Positions 20,568 to 31,960 of a DNA stretch of 64,000 bases are shown here, piece after piece; position 1 is the first letter of the stretch; each line of letters begins with the position of its first letter. Source of the DNA: Gambelia wislizenii. Lineage: Eukaryota; Chordata; Lepidosauria; Squamata; Crotaphytidae. Location: positions 257,117,187 to 257,181,186 of the forward strand of contig JAUMIR010000001.1 of the NCBI GenBank assembly GCA_030847615.1, in the 5' to 3' direction. The notes beneath the pieces are model-generated. The model did no database searches. It saw only the letters and a program-made list of their open reading frames with translations, and was not told the DNA's origin. Made by a program: the position numbers and the translations under genes.

Positions 20568-23258
20568 CCATGTTGTGCCGGGCTCTACCTGCCATGTAAA
20601 GCATTTCTGAAAAAGAGATGGCAGCCTTAATTCAGTACCAGAAACATGGCTGAATACAAAGGGATTCAAATCCAACTTTTTATTTTTTAATTTTTTAAAA
20701 ATCATTTTCAATGTAAAATGAAAAGTGGCAGGTGGCCTCTTCCCCTTTTGTCGGGTACCCTTTTAGTCCCACCTCCTCACTAATTTGGGGGTGCTCTTCT
20801 GGGAATTTGTTTCATGTGGCCACTTTGGGGCCTTGCTCCTAGGTTTTGAGGACTTGGGGGTTTCCTAAGGATCTTTGGGTACCTTTTCATAGGTCCATGG
20901 GACACATCCCCTTATAGTCAGTTTCCTGAACCCCAGGTCCCCCCAAGAGGGCATCCATCTTTGTTGTGCAAAACGTGGATTTGTGGGTAGGGTGTGACCC
21001 CTCTCCAAGCTCCTCTCAGTATCTCCAACCATTAGGAACAGATTCCAGACCTGTTGGAGCTTTCCCTTGGGAATTATGGGTCTATTAGTGTGCCGTGTGC
21101 CAGCCATCTTTGATGTGTGGACTTGTTTTTCAGGGTGAGTGTGACACCTCTCTGAGCTTCTCTTGGGACCCCCAATAGAGAGGGATAGGTTTCCATCCCA
21201 TCAGAACTATGCAGAACACAGAGGGGGGGTGTCTTAATTTTTCACCAGCACACTTGGGTCTGAGCTTTGTGGGCCTGAGCTGTGGGGGTGGTACCATCTT
21301 TCCCTTCCCCTAGAGCCGTGTTTTTTGGATGCAGCTGATTAGTCCGGTTTTCCCCACCCCTCCACTCCACCCCATGAATGCCTGTGAGTTAGGAGTTGGG
21401 TGTTTAACCCTCCCCAGGGCCTCTACTCTCCCCCAGATACGTTCTTGCATAAAGTCGCCCCATTTATTTGGTCCCCCATAGGGTGAACATGTTTTATGGA
21501 AATGTTCATTTTCGTGTAAAGTGTGACCACTTTCCATGATTATCCAAACCCTTTTGAGGACTAGTAACTGATTTCCAAAGCCCCTGGATGCACCACCATT
21601 CAGATGGCAGCCATTTTCACAAGTGAGAATCATCTCCCCCTCCACTTTTTAGTTAAAAAAAGAAAGAAACAGTGTCCCGATTAGTTCCTTCTGTGCTAAC
21701 TTGTGTGTTGTTAGGTCTGCCAGCAAAAAAGGCAGACTAATCAGCATGAGGGCAGACAGCAAATGCTATTTATAAACAAGTCCAATTAAAACATCTCCAA
21801 ATAGGAGATAAGTTAAAACAAAATAAAACCAACCTTTAAAAATCAAGGCCATAAAACAGCAAGACAAATTAAAAGCTTTTTAAAATTCAGATAAAACCTA
21901 ATTAGAAAGCAAAATAAATGCCAGAGCTCTTATAAACACTCCTAACATGCCGTCCTTGTTAAGTATTTATGGCCCTGGGTGCAAAGGGAATGGTGATAGA
22001 TAGGTCTGATGAATGGAGAATCAGGGCTCTGTAGCACCTCAACATGGGATGGAGGAAAATGGGGGAGAGTCCTTGGCATGGGACTCCAGCAAGGAGACAC
22101 TGAAGCCCTTATCAAGTGGCTCAAAAGCGAGGTGGGACGGCAGCGCGGATGGAGCAGACCCAGGCACTAGCTGGCCAATGGGCTAAAGGAAGCCCACGGG
22201 GTCCCCCACTGGCCCTGCCAGCTTCACCCCAAGTCTTGCCCTCCCATCCACCAGGAGGAGAGGAAACACCTTCTCTCCAACCTGGTGGTGGGTGGAGATC
22301 AGACATTTTCACCCTGCCTAATGCTGAGGGCTGGTTTTCTCAGTGCTTAGCAGGAGAAAGTCTTCCGATCTATATAAATGAGAAGGGGAGTGGGGATGTT
22401 GGGGATGGTGTGTGTGTGTGTGTTTGTGTGGGGTCTTTCTTTGGATACACCCACTGCTGGACAAGCAGCCCCTTTCTTAAGAGGTTTCTTAAGTGGCAAT
22501 GGCAGAGCCTCCAACTGTCCCCATTTGGAAGGAAGGGGAGAGTCCCAATTCATCCTCTGTCCTCCTAATTTTCCAGCTGCTCTTAAAATGTCCCAGTTTC
22601 TCTCTCCTCCTCTTGATTGCCCCCTTTATCATCAGCTTACTTCAGTTGCTGCAAACTGAGTTCCATGTTTGTACCCAGTGAACACAAAAGGGTGGAAAGG
22701 AGGGGAGGGGATGGAGGTTTGCCCTTCCTTCCCAAGAGGCTCTGGCAAAAGCAAACTCCAACCGCCTCCCCTCTCTTGTGTTTTCTTCCACATTCATAAC
22801 TTTGGCCACCCTGACCAGCCTCTGGCCTGTTTTTTGTCTCTGAAAAGTTGGGGGTCTGCAATGAATCCTACCCACCACCCATCCCATCCCATTATTTGCT
22901 CCATAGCCAGGCATTTTCTCGCTGTCTTCTTTCTATGTACCAGGCTTATCTGAGGAGAAGAAGCAGAGACCACCACCAGCAGCAGTGGGAGCAATGGTAG
23001 CAGTGGGAGATGGCAGCCCCGGGAGGAAGAAGAAGTAAGAACGGTCTTCCTGGCGCCAAAGCTTTAGAAGACGTCTCCTCACCTCCTGATTTTCCCAAAT
23101 ATTCCCCCCCAAATGATTTTCAACAGGTTTAGGGGTCCCCAGGGCTATTTTCTCTCTATTTCTCTTGAGCCTAAATTGGACCCAGGGGGCAGAACAGGGC
23201 AAGCCTATCCCCCAAGATTGTGTGCGTGTGTGTTTTAGGAATAATTTATTAGGGAGAA
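20568..23258. other. Intronic or intergenic, no gene; weak repeated motif and a TG run
   Basis: A (TG)n run lies at 22409-22429. The segment from about 20980 to 21560 repeats a degenerate GTGTGAC(C/A)C(C)CTCT motif at 20991, 21137 and 21519 but has no clean period. Open frames here show no recognisable domains. Confidence 0.4.
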
Positions 23259-23800
23259 TGTGACGCCCGGCGTCCTCCTCGTGGTGCAGTGGCATTTCCT
23301 ATCCCATCGCTGCCACCACTTTGTGGAGAAGTGGGGATTTCCACTTCCCGCCCTGACCACGTTTCTGACACCCGACCTCCAAACTACATCTTCCAGTGGT
23401 ATAGCACAAGCACTCAGGTGTGGCTATGTATTCCTGGCTGTGTCTCCTTCCCCGAGAATCACTCATGCCAGGCTGGATGTTTCTTTCATGAACAAAATAA
23501 CATTTATTATCAAAAGAATAAAACACATAACTGTATAAACAAGTTATTGGGCCTGCACAAATATTCACTCTCTCTCCCAGCGTCTAACATTCAAGGAACT
23601 TAAACTGTCTTGAATAACTCAAAGCTTCACCTCTACTCTCTAAACTGAAAACCCAACTTAAAACTCTAACTTAAACTAACTGCTTTCCTCACTCACTCAC
23701 CCTTTATCTCCTCCAGAAGCCCCTCCTCCTTCCACCTCCTCACAGAGGGATTGGCTCCTGGAGTACCATGTCGCCATTGGCTCCCTGGCTGGCTGTCACA
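23259..23800. mobile_element. LTR-like direct repeat, copy 1
   Basis: Starts TGTGACGCCCGG and ends GGCTGTCACA. It matches 24818-25328 along most of its length in direct orientation (for example GTATAGCACAAGCACTCAGG and ATTCAAGGAACTTAAACTGT are shared). AATAAA-type signals occur on both strands near 23500-23520. TG..CA ends and short inverted tips are LTR-like. I see no gag, pol or env frame in the 1 kb between the copies. Confidence 0.55.
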
Positions 23801-23849
23801 CACACACCCCTTTGGAAAATTATGCTATAATTGTGATGTCTACAGGCCA

Positions 23850-24785
23850 CAATTACAGTCGTCCCTTCATATTCGCGGGTGTTAGGTTCCACAGACCCCC
23901 GCGAATGTGAAAATTCTGCGAATAATGACTGCCCTCCCCAGCCAAAGGGAACATGGGGATCCAGAGACCCCATAGTTGCTTCTCCCCGCCACTCCCCTGC
24001 CTCCCCACGCCGCCCTGTGGTCACCTCCCCAGGCCACACCACTCCCTCCCAAGGCTTTCACGGGTCCTCCAGAGGCCCTGTGGTCACCTCCCCAGCCCTC
24101 CCCACTCCCTCCCAAGGCCTTCACAGGCCCTCCAGAGGCCCCGTGGTCACCTCCCCAGGCCTCCCCACTCCCTCCCAAGGCCTTCACAGGCCCTCTGGAT
24201 GCCCAGTGGTCACTTCCCCAGCCCTCTCCACTCCATCCCAAGGCCTTCACGGGACCTCCGGAAGCCCCGTGGTCGACCCCCAGGCCTCCCCACTCCCTCC
24301 CAAGGCCTTCACGGGGCCTCCAGAGGGTCTCTGGAGGCCGCGTGGTCACCTCCCAAGCACTCCCTGCTCCCTCCCAAGTTCTTCACTGGGCCTCCGGAGG
24401 CTCCGTGGTCGCCCTTCCCAGGCCTCCCCACTCCCTCCCCAGGCCTTCATGGGGCCTCCGGAGGCCCTGTGGTCACGTCCCCAGACCTCCCCACTCCCTC
24501 CCAAGGCCTTCACGGGGCCACCAGAGGGCCTCCAGAGGCCCCGTGGTCGCCTCCCAAGCCCTCCCCACTCCCTCCCAAGGCCTTCACGGGGCCTCCAGAG
24601 GCCACGTTGTCACCTCCCCAGCCTTCCCGACTACCTCCCCCAGCCCTTCACGGGGCCTCTGGAGGCCCTGTAGTCGCCTCCCCAGGCCTCCCCACTCCCT
24701 CCCAAGGCCTTCACGGGGCCTCCAGGGGGTCTCCCAGCGCTCCCGGCTCCCTCCCAAGGCCTTCACAGGGCCTCCGGAGGCATGG
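23850..24785. mobile_element. MITE remnant with about 62 bp minisatellite
   Basis: Begins TTACAGTCGTCCCTTCATAT and CGCGGGTGTTAGGTTCC, the same terminal repeat as the MITE at 12961. It then turns into a GC-rich tandem array with landmark CACTCCCTCCCAAGGCCTTC recurring about every 61-66 bp (about 24040, 24103, 24165, 24230, 24291 and on). The opposite terminal repeat is missing. The array lies in the opposite orientation to the 13 kb array. Confidence 0.75.
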
Positions 24786-24817
24786 GGACATTTCCTATCC
24801 CACCTCTGCCACCACTT

Positions 24818-25328
24818 TGTGATGCCAGGCATCCTCCTAGCGGCACGGGGGCTTTCTTATCCCATCACTGCCACCACTTTGTGGAGAAGGGGGGGATTTC
24901 CACCTCCCACCCTGTCACCACTTTTGTGATGCCCGACCTCCATGTCACAGCCAAACTACGTCTTCCAGTGGTATAGCACAAGCACTCAGGTGTGGCTATG
25001 TGTTCCTGGCTGTGTCTCCTTCCCCAAGAATCACTCATGCCAGGCTGGATGTTTCTTTCATTAACAAAATAACATTTATTATCAACAGAATAAAACACGT
25101 AACTGTTTAAACAATTTATTGGGCCTGCACAAACGTTCACTTTCTCTCCCAGCCTCTAACATTCAAGGAACTTAAACTGTCTTGAATAACTCACTTTAAC
25201 TTAAACTAACAGCTTTCCTCACTCACTCACCCTTTATCTCCTCCAGAAGCCCTCCTCCTTCCACCTCTTCACAGAGGATTGGCTCCTGGAGTACCATGTC
25301 GCCATTGGCTCCCTGGCTGTCCGTCACA
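24818..25328. mobile_element. LTR-like direct repeat, copy 2
   Basis: Second copy of 23259-23800, ending CCGTCACA. CGTCACA is the inverse of the copy 1 start TGTGACG. Bases outside the pair are GAGAA on the left and GGGAA on the right, which may be a decayed 5 bp target duplication. Just before and inside the left end, a stretch of about 60 bp (TATCCCA..CTGCCACCACTTTGTG) is repeated, so the exact left boundary is uncertain. Confidence 0.5.
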
Positions 25329-25620
25329 GGGAATATTTTATTTCTTCCAGAAAGTGTATGCAAGGTAGTTTAAAACCCATTTCCAAAGCCCACAACCATT
25401 TATTAAATAGCCAGCAACCATTTAAAAAGTTATCAGAGATGCAGCATTTAAGTTAAAAGCTGAGTGGAATAAAACTGTGTTTGTGGGGGGGGGGGCGGAT
25501 ATTGCTTCCAGCCTCCTGGAATGGCTTCAAAATGTCTTAGGGCTGTGGCAAAGGATTCTGAGAGTTGTAGTCTGAATAAGAGACACTTTCCCAGATTCTT
25601 GAGGACTCTACACACTTCAT
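25329..25620. other. Nothing recognised
   Basis: Unique-looking sequence with a short G run at about 25485. No feature supported. Confidence 0.35.
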
Positions 25621-25629
25621 TTCACAAGC

Positions 25630-26275
25630 TGAGAGTATACAAGCAACTGAGCAGGCTTGCTTAGTAACCTTGGATGTTGACTCATTGTATACTAGTATTC
25701 CTCATGAGGAAGCCTGTAATATAGTATTTAATATCCTGGAATCTCAGTCCAATAAGTCACCACCCACACATTTTCTTGCAGCTCTATTAGATGTCATTTT
25801 GGAAAAGAATTTGCCCCCAGTGTAGCAAATCTATATATGGCAGAATTAGAGACTAAACTTATTCTAAATGCTGATGTTAATCCATATACATCCTTTTTAC
25901 AGGTTTACAAAAGATATATTGATGACATTTTTATAATTTTTGAGGAAGTCCCACAAATACAACATTTTTTTCAAATGGTTTAATAACATTAGCCCATTCA
26001 TTAAATTTTCTTGCCATTATCATCTACAATCACTTCAATTTTTGGATCATAATGTTTCTATTCATAATCACACAATAATTGTAGCCAGCTATAAGAAATC
26101 TATAGATAAAACTACTTTTTTACACTACCGGAGTTGTCATTCACACACATTAAAAGCTAATGTGCCATTCTCACAGTTGTTGAGATTCAAGAGAAACTGT
26201 ACTTTTCCTCAGCAATGCTATATAAAGATGGTCAGTGCCATCATATTATGTGAGTGGAAAGTGATGAGCTAAGAC
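25630..26275 (+). mobile_element. Penelope-like element, reverse transcriptase fragment
   Basis: The degenerate translation shows motif A LVTLDVDSLYTSIPHEE (about 25657-25710), then an ANLYMAELE-like block after a small deletion, then KRYIDDIFIIFEE with YIDD at 25915-25926, then FLDHNV and LHYRSCHSHTLKANVPFSQL. The DxxSLYTxIPHEE and SQLLRFKRNC pattern is typical of Penelope-like RTs. Stops and a frame change make it inactive. Confidence 0.75.
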
Positions 26276-26296
26276 AATATCTTTAATGTGGGTTTA

Positions 26297-26430
26297 TAGA
26301 ATCATAGAACCATAGAATTGGAAGAGACCCCAAGGGCCATCCAGTCCAACCCCCTTCTGCCCTGCAGGAAATTTACACAATCCAAGCACTCCTGACCGAT
26401 GGCCATCCAGCTTCTACTTAAAAACCTCCA
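26297..26430 (-). mobile_element. CR1 3' end fragment
   Basis: AGAATCATAGAACCATAGAA at its 3' end, then GGGCCATCCAGTCCAACCCC and AAAAACCTCCA. It sits between the Penelope RT piece and the Penelope endonuclease piece and stops exactly where the latter begins. Confidence 0.85.
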
Positions 26431-27196
26431 TACATCAAAGGAGTCACAGACAGAATAGGGAAACTGATGAGGAAACACAACCTCCAAACAATCTACAGAC
26501 CAATCAAGAAAATCCAGGAAATGCTATGCTCAATGAGGGACAACAGAGACCCTCTCACAGCTGCAGGAGTTTACTGCATACCATGCAGCTGTGGACAAGT
26601 TTACATAGGGACCATTAAACGCTGTGTACAAACACGAATCAAGGAACATGAGAGACACTGCAGACTGGGCCAGCCAGAAAAATCAGCAGTAGCAGAACGT
26701 GATAAACCAACCTGGACACAAAATGTTATTTAAAAACACAGAAATTCTGGACCAGGCGAACAACTATCACGTCAGAATGCACAGAGAAGCTATTGAAATC
26801 CACAAACACCTGGACAACTTCAACTGGAAAGAAGAAACCCTCAAAGTAAACAAAATTTGGCTTCCAGTTTTGAAAAACAATAGAATCAAAACTCAACACT
26901 TACAAAGGGATTCCACCCAGGGACGGGGGGATTTCCAGCAGATAATGGCCTGTCAACTAACTATTAGCCAAACAGACACTAATGAGTCTTGCATTTCTAT
27001 ACCCAGAAACTAACCATTCAATTACACAAATTTACATATACTACCCAACAGGGGTTCACGGCATATAAACTCCACATACACTCCTACCCAACCATTCTCT
27101 GAAGATGCCAGCCACAGATGCAGGCAAAACATCAGAAAGAAACTATTCCAGAACACGGCCTCACAGCCTGGAAGAAACCCAAGGAAAATCTATACA
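26431..27196 (+). mobile_element. Penelope-like element, GIY-YIG endonuclease and terminal repeat
   Basis: A frame at 26467-26733 encodes DPLTAAGVYCIPCSCGQVYI, with the Cys pair and GVY..VYIG spacing of the Penelope GIY-YIG-type endonuclease, then RIKEHERHCRLGQPEKSAVA. A shifted frame continues with NNYHVRMHREAIEIHKH to about 27000. After a spacer, 27105-27196 has GATGCCAGCCACAGATGCAG and CCAGAACACGGCCTCACAG, the terminal sequence found alone in the foldback copies. The element is broken by a frameshift. Confidence 0.9.
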
Positions 27197-27242
27197 AAAA
27201 CATATGTAGGTTCTCATATCTTATACACGCATGTGTGCACAC

Positions 27243-27475
27243 AGAGTCAGCCCTCTGTATTCGTGGGTTCTTTATCCATGGATTCAGCCAATCATGGCTT
27301 GAAAATACTGGGGTGGGGTATTCCAAAAAGTAAACCTTGCTGTTCACCATTTTATATAAGGGATGCCATTTACTAAGCCATTGTATATAATTGGACTTGA
27401 GCATCCACAGATTTTGGTATCCAGAGGGGATCCTGGAACCAAACCCCAGCATATACTGAAGGCCCCCCTCTCTTT
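27243..27475. mobile_element. Tigger-like MITE
   Basis: Ends resemble AGTCAGCCCTCTGTATTCG and, reversed, GGGCCTTCAGTATATGCTGG. The interior has ATTTTATATAAGGGATGCCA and CCTGGAACCAAACCCCAGCA, shared with 38161-38395 and 58700-58859. Confidence 0.75.
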
Positions 27476-28476
27476 CTGTGTATGCTATTCAAAAACAAAC
27501 AATCTGCAGAATTATAACCACTTAAAATTCATTAAAAGACAGGATATAAAAAATTGACAATATATCAATTCAGGTTACAGGTTTAAGATGTAACTAGATG
27601 AGCTGCAGAAATTTCCTCTGCCTGGGTGGCCATTTTTAGAGTTACTGAGAGGGATGCCTCAATTACTTGCTGTTTGAGGTTACCCAGCCAGATTACTCAC
27701 TTTTTCATTGGCTGGATACTGCCTGCATAGTCTTTTCAGTGTCAGCATTCAGGGATGCAACTGCAGGAGGAAGATGATGGTTCAAATAAACTCACCCATC
27801 TGATGATCGGAATTGTTTGGGGACTGTTTGTGCTCCTTCCATGTGGCCTGGCTTTCTTCTTTTTCTTTCTACTCACTTTGCAGTGAGATCAATATTACAC
27901 ACACAACTCTGTCTTCCAGCAAAGGGGAATATGAAGGGTCTCAGGATATGTGCAAAGGGGCTGCTGGTGCTGTCCCACACCCAGAATCTGCAGTCTGAGG
28001 TGCCTGCCTCATTCTGTCTAATGGTAGGGCAAGCTCCTGGAGAACACTTGCATTTAGTAGAATTTGTGACCAGCAGGAGCACCAGTCACACAGACTTACT
28101 TGCATTGTCTGTGTGGGAGATGTTGCTTCAGTTACTTACCCAGTACTCTGACTGCATCCCCTGCCATATTATGTTATGGAGAATGAGACACTGGACAATA
28201 GGAAACTGACTTATTGGTCTCTCTAGCCCAGTATTTTCAAATCTAATTAGCATAATCTCTCTAAGGGTTCAGATAGGGCATTTTCCTAACCTTACCTGAA
28301 GATCCCTGGTATCACCTAATATCTTCCATCCAAGCACTAACCAAGTCTGGCCCTTCTGATCTTCTTAAACCAGATAAGATTGGGTGTGTTCAGGATTCTC
28401 TGTTCAGGCATGGGCTTCCTTTTCATAGTCAGCCTCTCTTGCTTAGCTCAGTTTTTAATGCCCCCTGTTTTGCAGG
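27476..28476. other. Nothing recognised
   Basis: No gene or clear repeat seen in this kilobase. Confidence 0.4.
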
Positions 28477-28734
28477 TATGGTAGGACCCCTGTATCTGCT
28501 AATTCATTATCCACTGATTCAGTTATCTGCGCTTTCAGTTTCAGCACAACTACCATAGAGTCTTCCTAGAAAATGAGTCCTCTCTAGCCGTTTTCTAGGT
28601 CCTCCAAGGCAACTCTATGGTATTTTAAACTGGAAGTCCCATTATTTTCAATGGCATTTGCTGTTATCCGTGGTTTTCGGTATCCACGGGGCCCTGGGAA
28701 CCAATTCTCTGCAGATACAGGGGTCCTACTGTAC
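28477..28734. mobile_element. Tigger-like MITE, 258 bp
   Basis: Terminal inverted repeats TAGGACCCCTGTATCTGC and GCAGATACAGGGGTCCTA. The interior GGAAGTCCCATTATTTTCAA and CCTAGAAAATGAGTCC is shared, in the opposite orientation, with 37359-37597. Confidence 0.85.
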
Positions 28735-29051
28735 ATTGTTAACCATGCTGTACAGGGAGCAGAATTGACCTTTAAGCACATGTTGGATCACTCCCTCTAA
28801 TAGTGAACTCAAGCGACAAGAACAGAGAGCTATGTAGCCAAAATGGGGCTACTGTGAAAAAAGAGAGAAAATCAGTCACCCAACATTAGCATAATTAATC
28901 AAACTATACATATAGACATACACAAAACCTTCCTGAAGAGGCATATATAACTATTCCCATAGCTCAATAAGGAATTTTTAAGCATGGCCCACCCACAGAA
29001 TAGTCAGTGTCTATTGATAAAGAACACTTGGGACCCATTCACCTGGCACAA
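28735..29051. other. Nothing recognised
   Basis: Short unique stretch before the CTAT run. No feature supported. Confidence 0.35.
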
Positions 29052-29082
29052 CTATCTATCTATCTATCTATCTATCTATATA
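29052..29082. repeat. (CTAT)n microsatellite
   Basis: About seven CTAT units directly ahead of the duplicated G-rich block. Confidence 0.9.
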
Positions 29083-29084
29083 CT

Positions 29085-29640
29085 TCTCTTGGGTATGTTG
29101 CCATTTCCAGTGTGCTAATTGGCTGCTTAGGGAACTGACCAGCCAATCATAGGTCTGTTGGGCAGCCAATGAGCACACTGGGGGCGGGACCATGTAGATC
29201 TTAAATATGGTCACTGGAGAGGGACAGTGAGTAACATGGGGATGGATGTAGTGTGTGTGTGTGTTCTGGAGTTCAGGGGGTGGGGTGGGGTGGGGTGGGA
29301 GGGGCAGAACGAGTGGGGGGAGGGCAGAACGAGTGGGGGGAGGGCAGAACGAGTGATGGGAGGGGCAGAACGAGTAGTGGGAGGGGCAAAAGGAGTGGGA
29401 GGAGGGGCAGAACAAGTGGGGGAAGGGGCAGAATGAGGGGAGAGGGGCAAAACAACTGGTGGGAGGGGCAGAAGGAGTGGGAGGAGGGGCAGAAGGAGAG
29501 GTGGGGGCAGAAGGAGTGGGGGAGGGGCAGAATGGGAGGGGAGAGGGGCAAAACGACTGTTGGGGGTGCAGCAAGGGGCAGAAGGAGCGGTGGGAGTGGC
29601 AGGGGGAAGAATGAATGGCGGGTGGTGAGTTAAACCCACC
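29085..29640. repeat. Duplicated block A with G-rich minisatellite
   Basis: The leader (TCTTGGGTATGTTGCCATTT, GGTCTGTTGGGCAGCCAATG, CGGGACCATGTAGATC) recurs at 29745-29890. It is followed by an array of GGAGGGGCAGAACGAGTGG-type units of about 20-24 bp, and by GGGGTGGGGTGGGGTGGG at about 29280, which could form a G-quadruplex. Pro/Ser- and Gly-rich open frames are artefacts. Confidence 0.85.
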
Positions 29641-29739
29641 AGCCTACCTCAAAGGGTTGTCATAAAGTCTCCTGGGCATTTGGGGGGGGGAGTTTTTTTA
29701 AATGGCCTATGGTACGCTGGGTCCAGCTAGTCTCTATAT

Positions 29740-30105
29740 AATCCTCTTGGATATGTTGCCGTTTCCAGTGTACTGGTTGGCTGTTTAGTGACCTGACCAA
29801 CCAATCACAGGTCTGTTGGGCAGCCAATCAGCACAGTGGGGGTGGGACCATGTAGATTCCAAACATGGCCACCGGAGAGGGAGAGGGAGTACCATGGGGG
29901 TGGATGTGGTGTGTGCTAGAGTGCAGGGGGTGGGGGCAGAACAAGCGGAGTGGGAGTGGCAGGGGGCAGAATGAGCAGAGGGGGTGGCGGGGGGGCAGAA
30001 CAAATGGAGGGGGTGGCAGGGGGCAGAACAAGCAGAGGGGGTGGCACGGGGCAGAACAAGCAGAGGGTGTAGCAGGGGGGAAGAACAAATGGGCATGAGA
30101 GTGTA
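29740..30105. repeat. Duplicated block B with G-rich minisatellite
   Basis: Second copy of the leader (TCTTGGATATGTTGCCGTTT, CCATGTAGATTCCAAACATG), then GGGGGTGGCAGGGGGCAGAA-type units of about 24-30 bp. Blocks A and B are separated by only about 100 bp, so this is a local tandem duplication whose arrays have diverged. Confidence 0.8.
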
Positions 30106-30189
30106 ATAGCGATCCGATTCTCAGTGAACTGGCATAGGTTGAATAGAATCACATTGTCAGTTAACATGAAAAAAAAGTAATTCTAGCCA

Positions 30190-30365
30190 GTGTGAAGTCA
30201 AAGGCTTTCATGGCCGGCATCCATAGATTTTCCTTGGGTTTCTTCCGGGCTGTGAGGCGTGTTCTGGAAGATGCCAACCACAGATGCAGGCAAAATGTCA
30301 GAAGTAAACTCTTCCAGAACATGGCCTCACAACCCGGAAAAAACCAAGGAAAATTCTGGCCAGTC
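30190..30365. mobile_element. Penelope-like element terminal foldback, copy 3
   Basis: TGTGAAGTCAAAGGCTTTCA, GCATCCATAGATTTTCCTTG, loop CCACAGATGCAGGCAAAATG, then inverted CTCTTCCAGAACATGGCCTC and CCAAGGAAAATT. Same structure as the copies at 2323 and 12089. Confidence 0.8.
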
Positions 30366-31702
30366 TCTAAATAAATACAGTATAAAGAGCTACACTGCTC
30401 ACCACCAGATGGTGCTGCACATTCTAACTTAAATCATACATTGACCATAATTGCCTGCTTTACCATTCTGTCATTACAAGTTTAACCATTAGGATTTCAG
30501 TGATAGTATAAAATGGTAAGGACTTTCTTTTGATCTCACAGATTATGAGATGGGCAGCCCAACCTGAAAACCTTAAAGATTTTTTGTGTTACTTTTTCAA
30601 AGTTTTCTAGTCATATTCCTTAAATCACTCCCACAATACACATAGGAAGAAGGAACAGCAGGAGAAAGAGCAGAAGAAATTAGAGCTGACCCTAAGAGAG
30701 CACCCTGAGGAAAAGTGGACACAGCTCTCCCCAGCAGTGTTCAGAAACAGAAAGAATACATCAGTGTGAGGCAGGATTATCTAGTTGCTTTTGACTGTAG
30801 AACTGAAGTGTAGTGTCTTTCCTTTAAATAGGTAATTTTTAGTATACAATAATATACTTATTATAGTAATTATTTTCATTCCAAGAAAAAAAAATACCAG
30901 TACAGATATACCTCAGTTAATAAAGTACACCTCCTATTCTTTATACTCTTAAGCTAAGTCTTGAGAAATGTGTCCCAGAAAATGACATTCTTATTCATGT
31001 GCAGGGCATTCTGACCAAGAAAAATCTATGAATATTGTGGTTCACCTAGTATAACGTAGATTAAATGAAGCACACAGGAAATTTTTCCTTTAGGTAATGT
31101 GAACAGTAGCAATGTGCTGCTCTTTGAAGACTTCTCTCATTGTGCTGTTTCTTCAGTTAATTTTAATAGGGGAGGATAGGATTCCGCCGCCCACCCCCCC
31201 GGAATGACAAATGCAATGTACTTACTATTCTTTGAAATGAATTTGAAAGTCAGTATTTTTCAAATGGATGTTGGATTTCTTTGTTTCTCCCCCTTCAAAA
31301 TAATATTTTTTTCTCCTTATTTCCAGTAAAAGAGTGTGCTCAATTGACCAAAACCAGAAAGATAGTGACACTTTTGGTCAGGTCACCATGTTCAACAGTA
31401 GCTGTTTCACACATTAACACTTTTTAGAACACATGTCTGCAAAAGAAAAAGCTTGAGATTGCTTGCTGATAGCTATGAAGTGCAACCATACATCAACTAC
31501 CTGGGAAGCCATGACCAGTTGAACTTTCCAGAAAACAGGCACATATCATATATGAATTGTGAATAACACACATTTAGTGATTTACACATTAGTTTCATGC
31601 TTTCCCCCTTATATGATGTAGTTTTTTAGCAATTTAGTAAGGCCTCATAGATGATGTTCCTTTTAAACTCCATATTGCTGTAATAACATTCAGAGAAATT
31701 TG
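30366..31702. other. Nothing recognised
   Basis: AT-rich, no clear gene, RNA or repeat. Confidence 0.4.
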
Positions 31703-31912
31703 TTTGTGCCTTCAAGTGGACTCTGACTTATGGCAATCCTGCCCTAGATTTTCTTGGCAAACTTTATTCAGAGGAGGTTTGCCTTTGACTTCCTCTGTGG
31801 CTGAGAGTGATTTACCCAAGGTCGTCCAATGGGTTTCCACGGCTGGGTGAGGATTTGAACCTTGGCCTCCCAGAGTCCTAGACCAACACTCAAACCACTA
31901 TACCTCATGAAA
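31703..31912 (-). mobile_element. Sauria SINE
   Basis: TTTGTGCCTTCAAGTGGACT at the tail end, GATTTACCCAAGGTCGTCCA in the core, and GATTTGAACCTTGGCCTCCC at the tRNA-like head, all reversed. Confidence 0.85.
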
Positions 31913-31960
31913 CTCCCTTATCTGTACATGGTCCCCTCTTTGGTGTAGAACCAATGACAT

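Noticed and set aside
20991..21560. Tandem repeat with a GTGTGACC start
   Set aside because: Three resemblances at uneven spacing (146 and 382 bp) do not make a supported array.
22367..22440. Helitron end from TCTATATAAAT text also seen near 29078 and 29735
   Set aside because: Too short, with no CTRR hairpin end or Rep/helicase frame found.
23879..24929. Open frames up to 317 codons (Pro, Ser, Arg rich)
   Set aside because: Produced by the 62 bp minisatellite in three frames at once.
29068..30167. Pro/Ser/Cys and Gly-rich open frames
   Set aside because: They are translations of the G-rich arrays.
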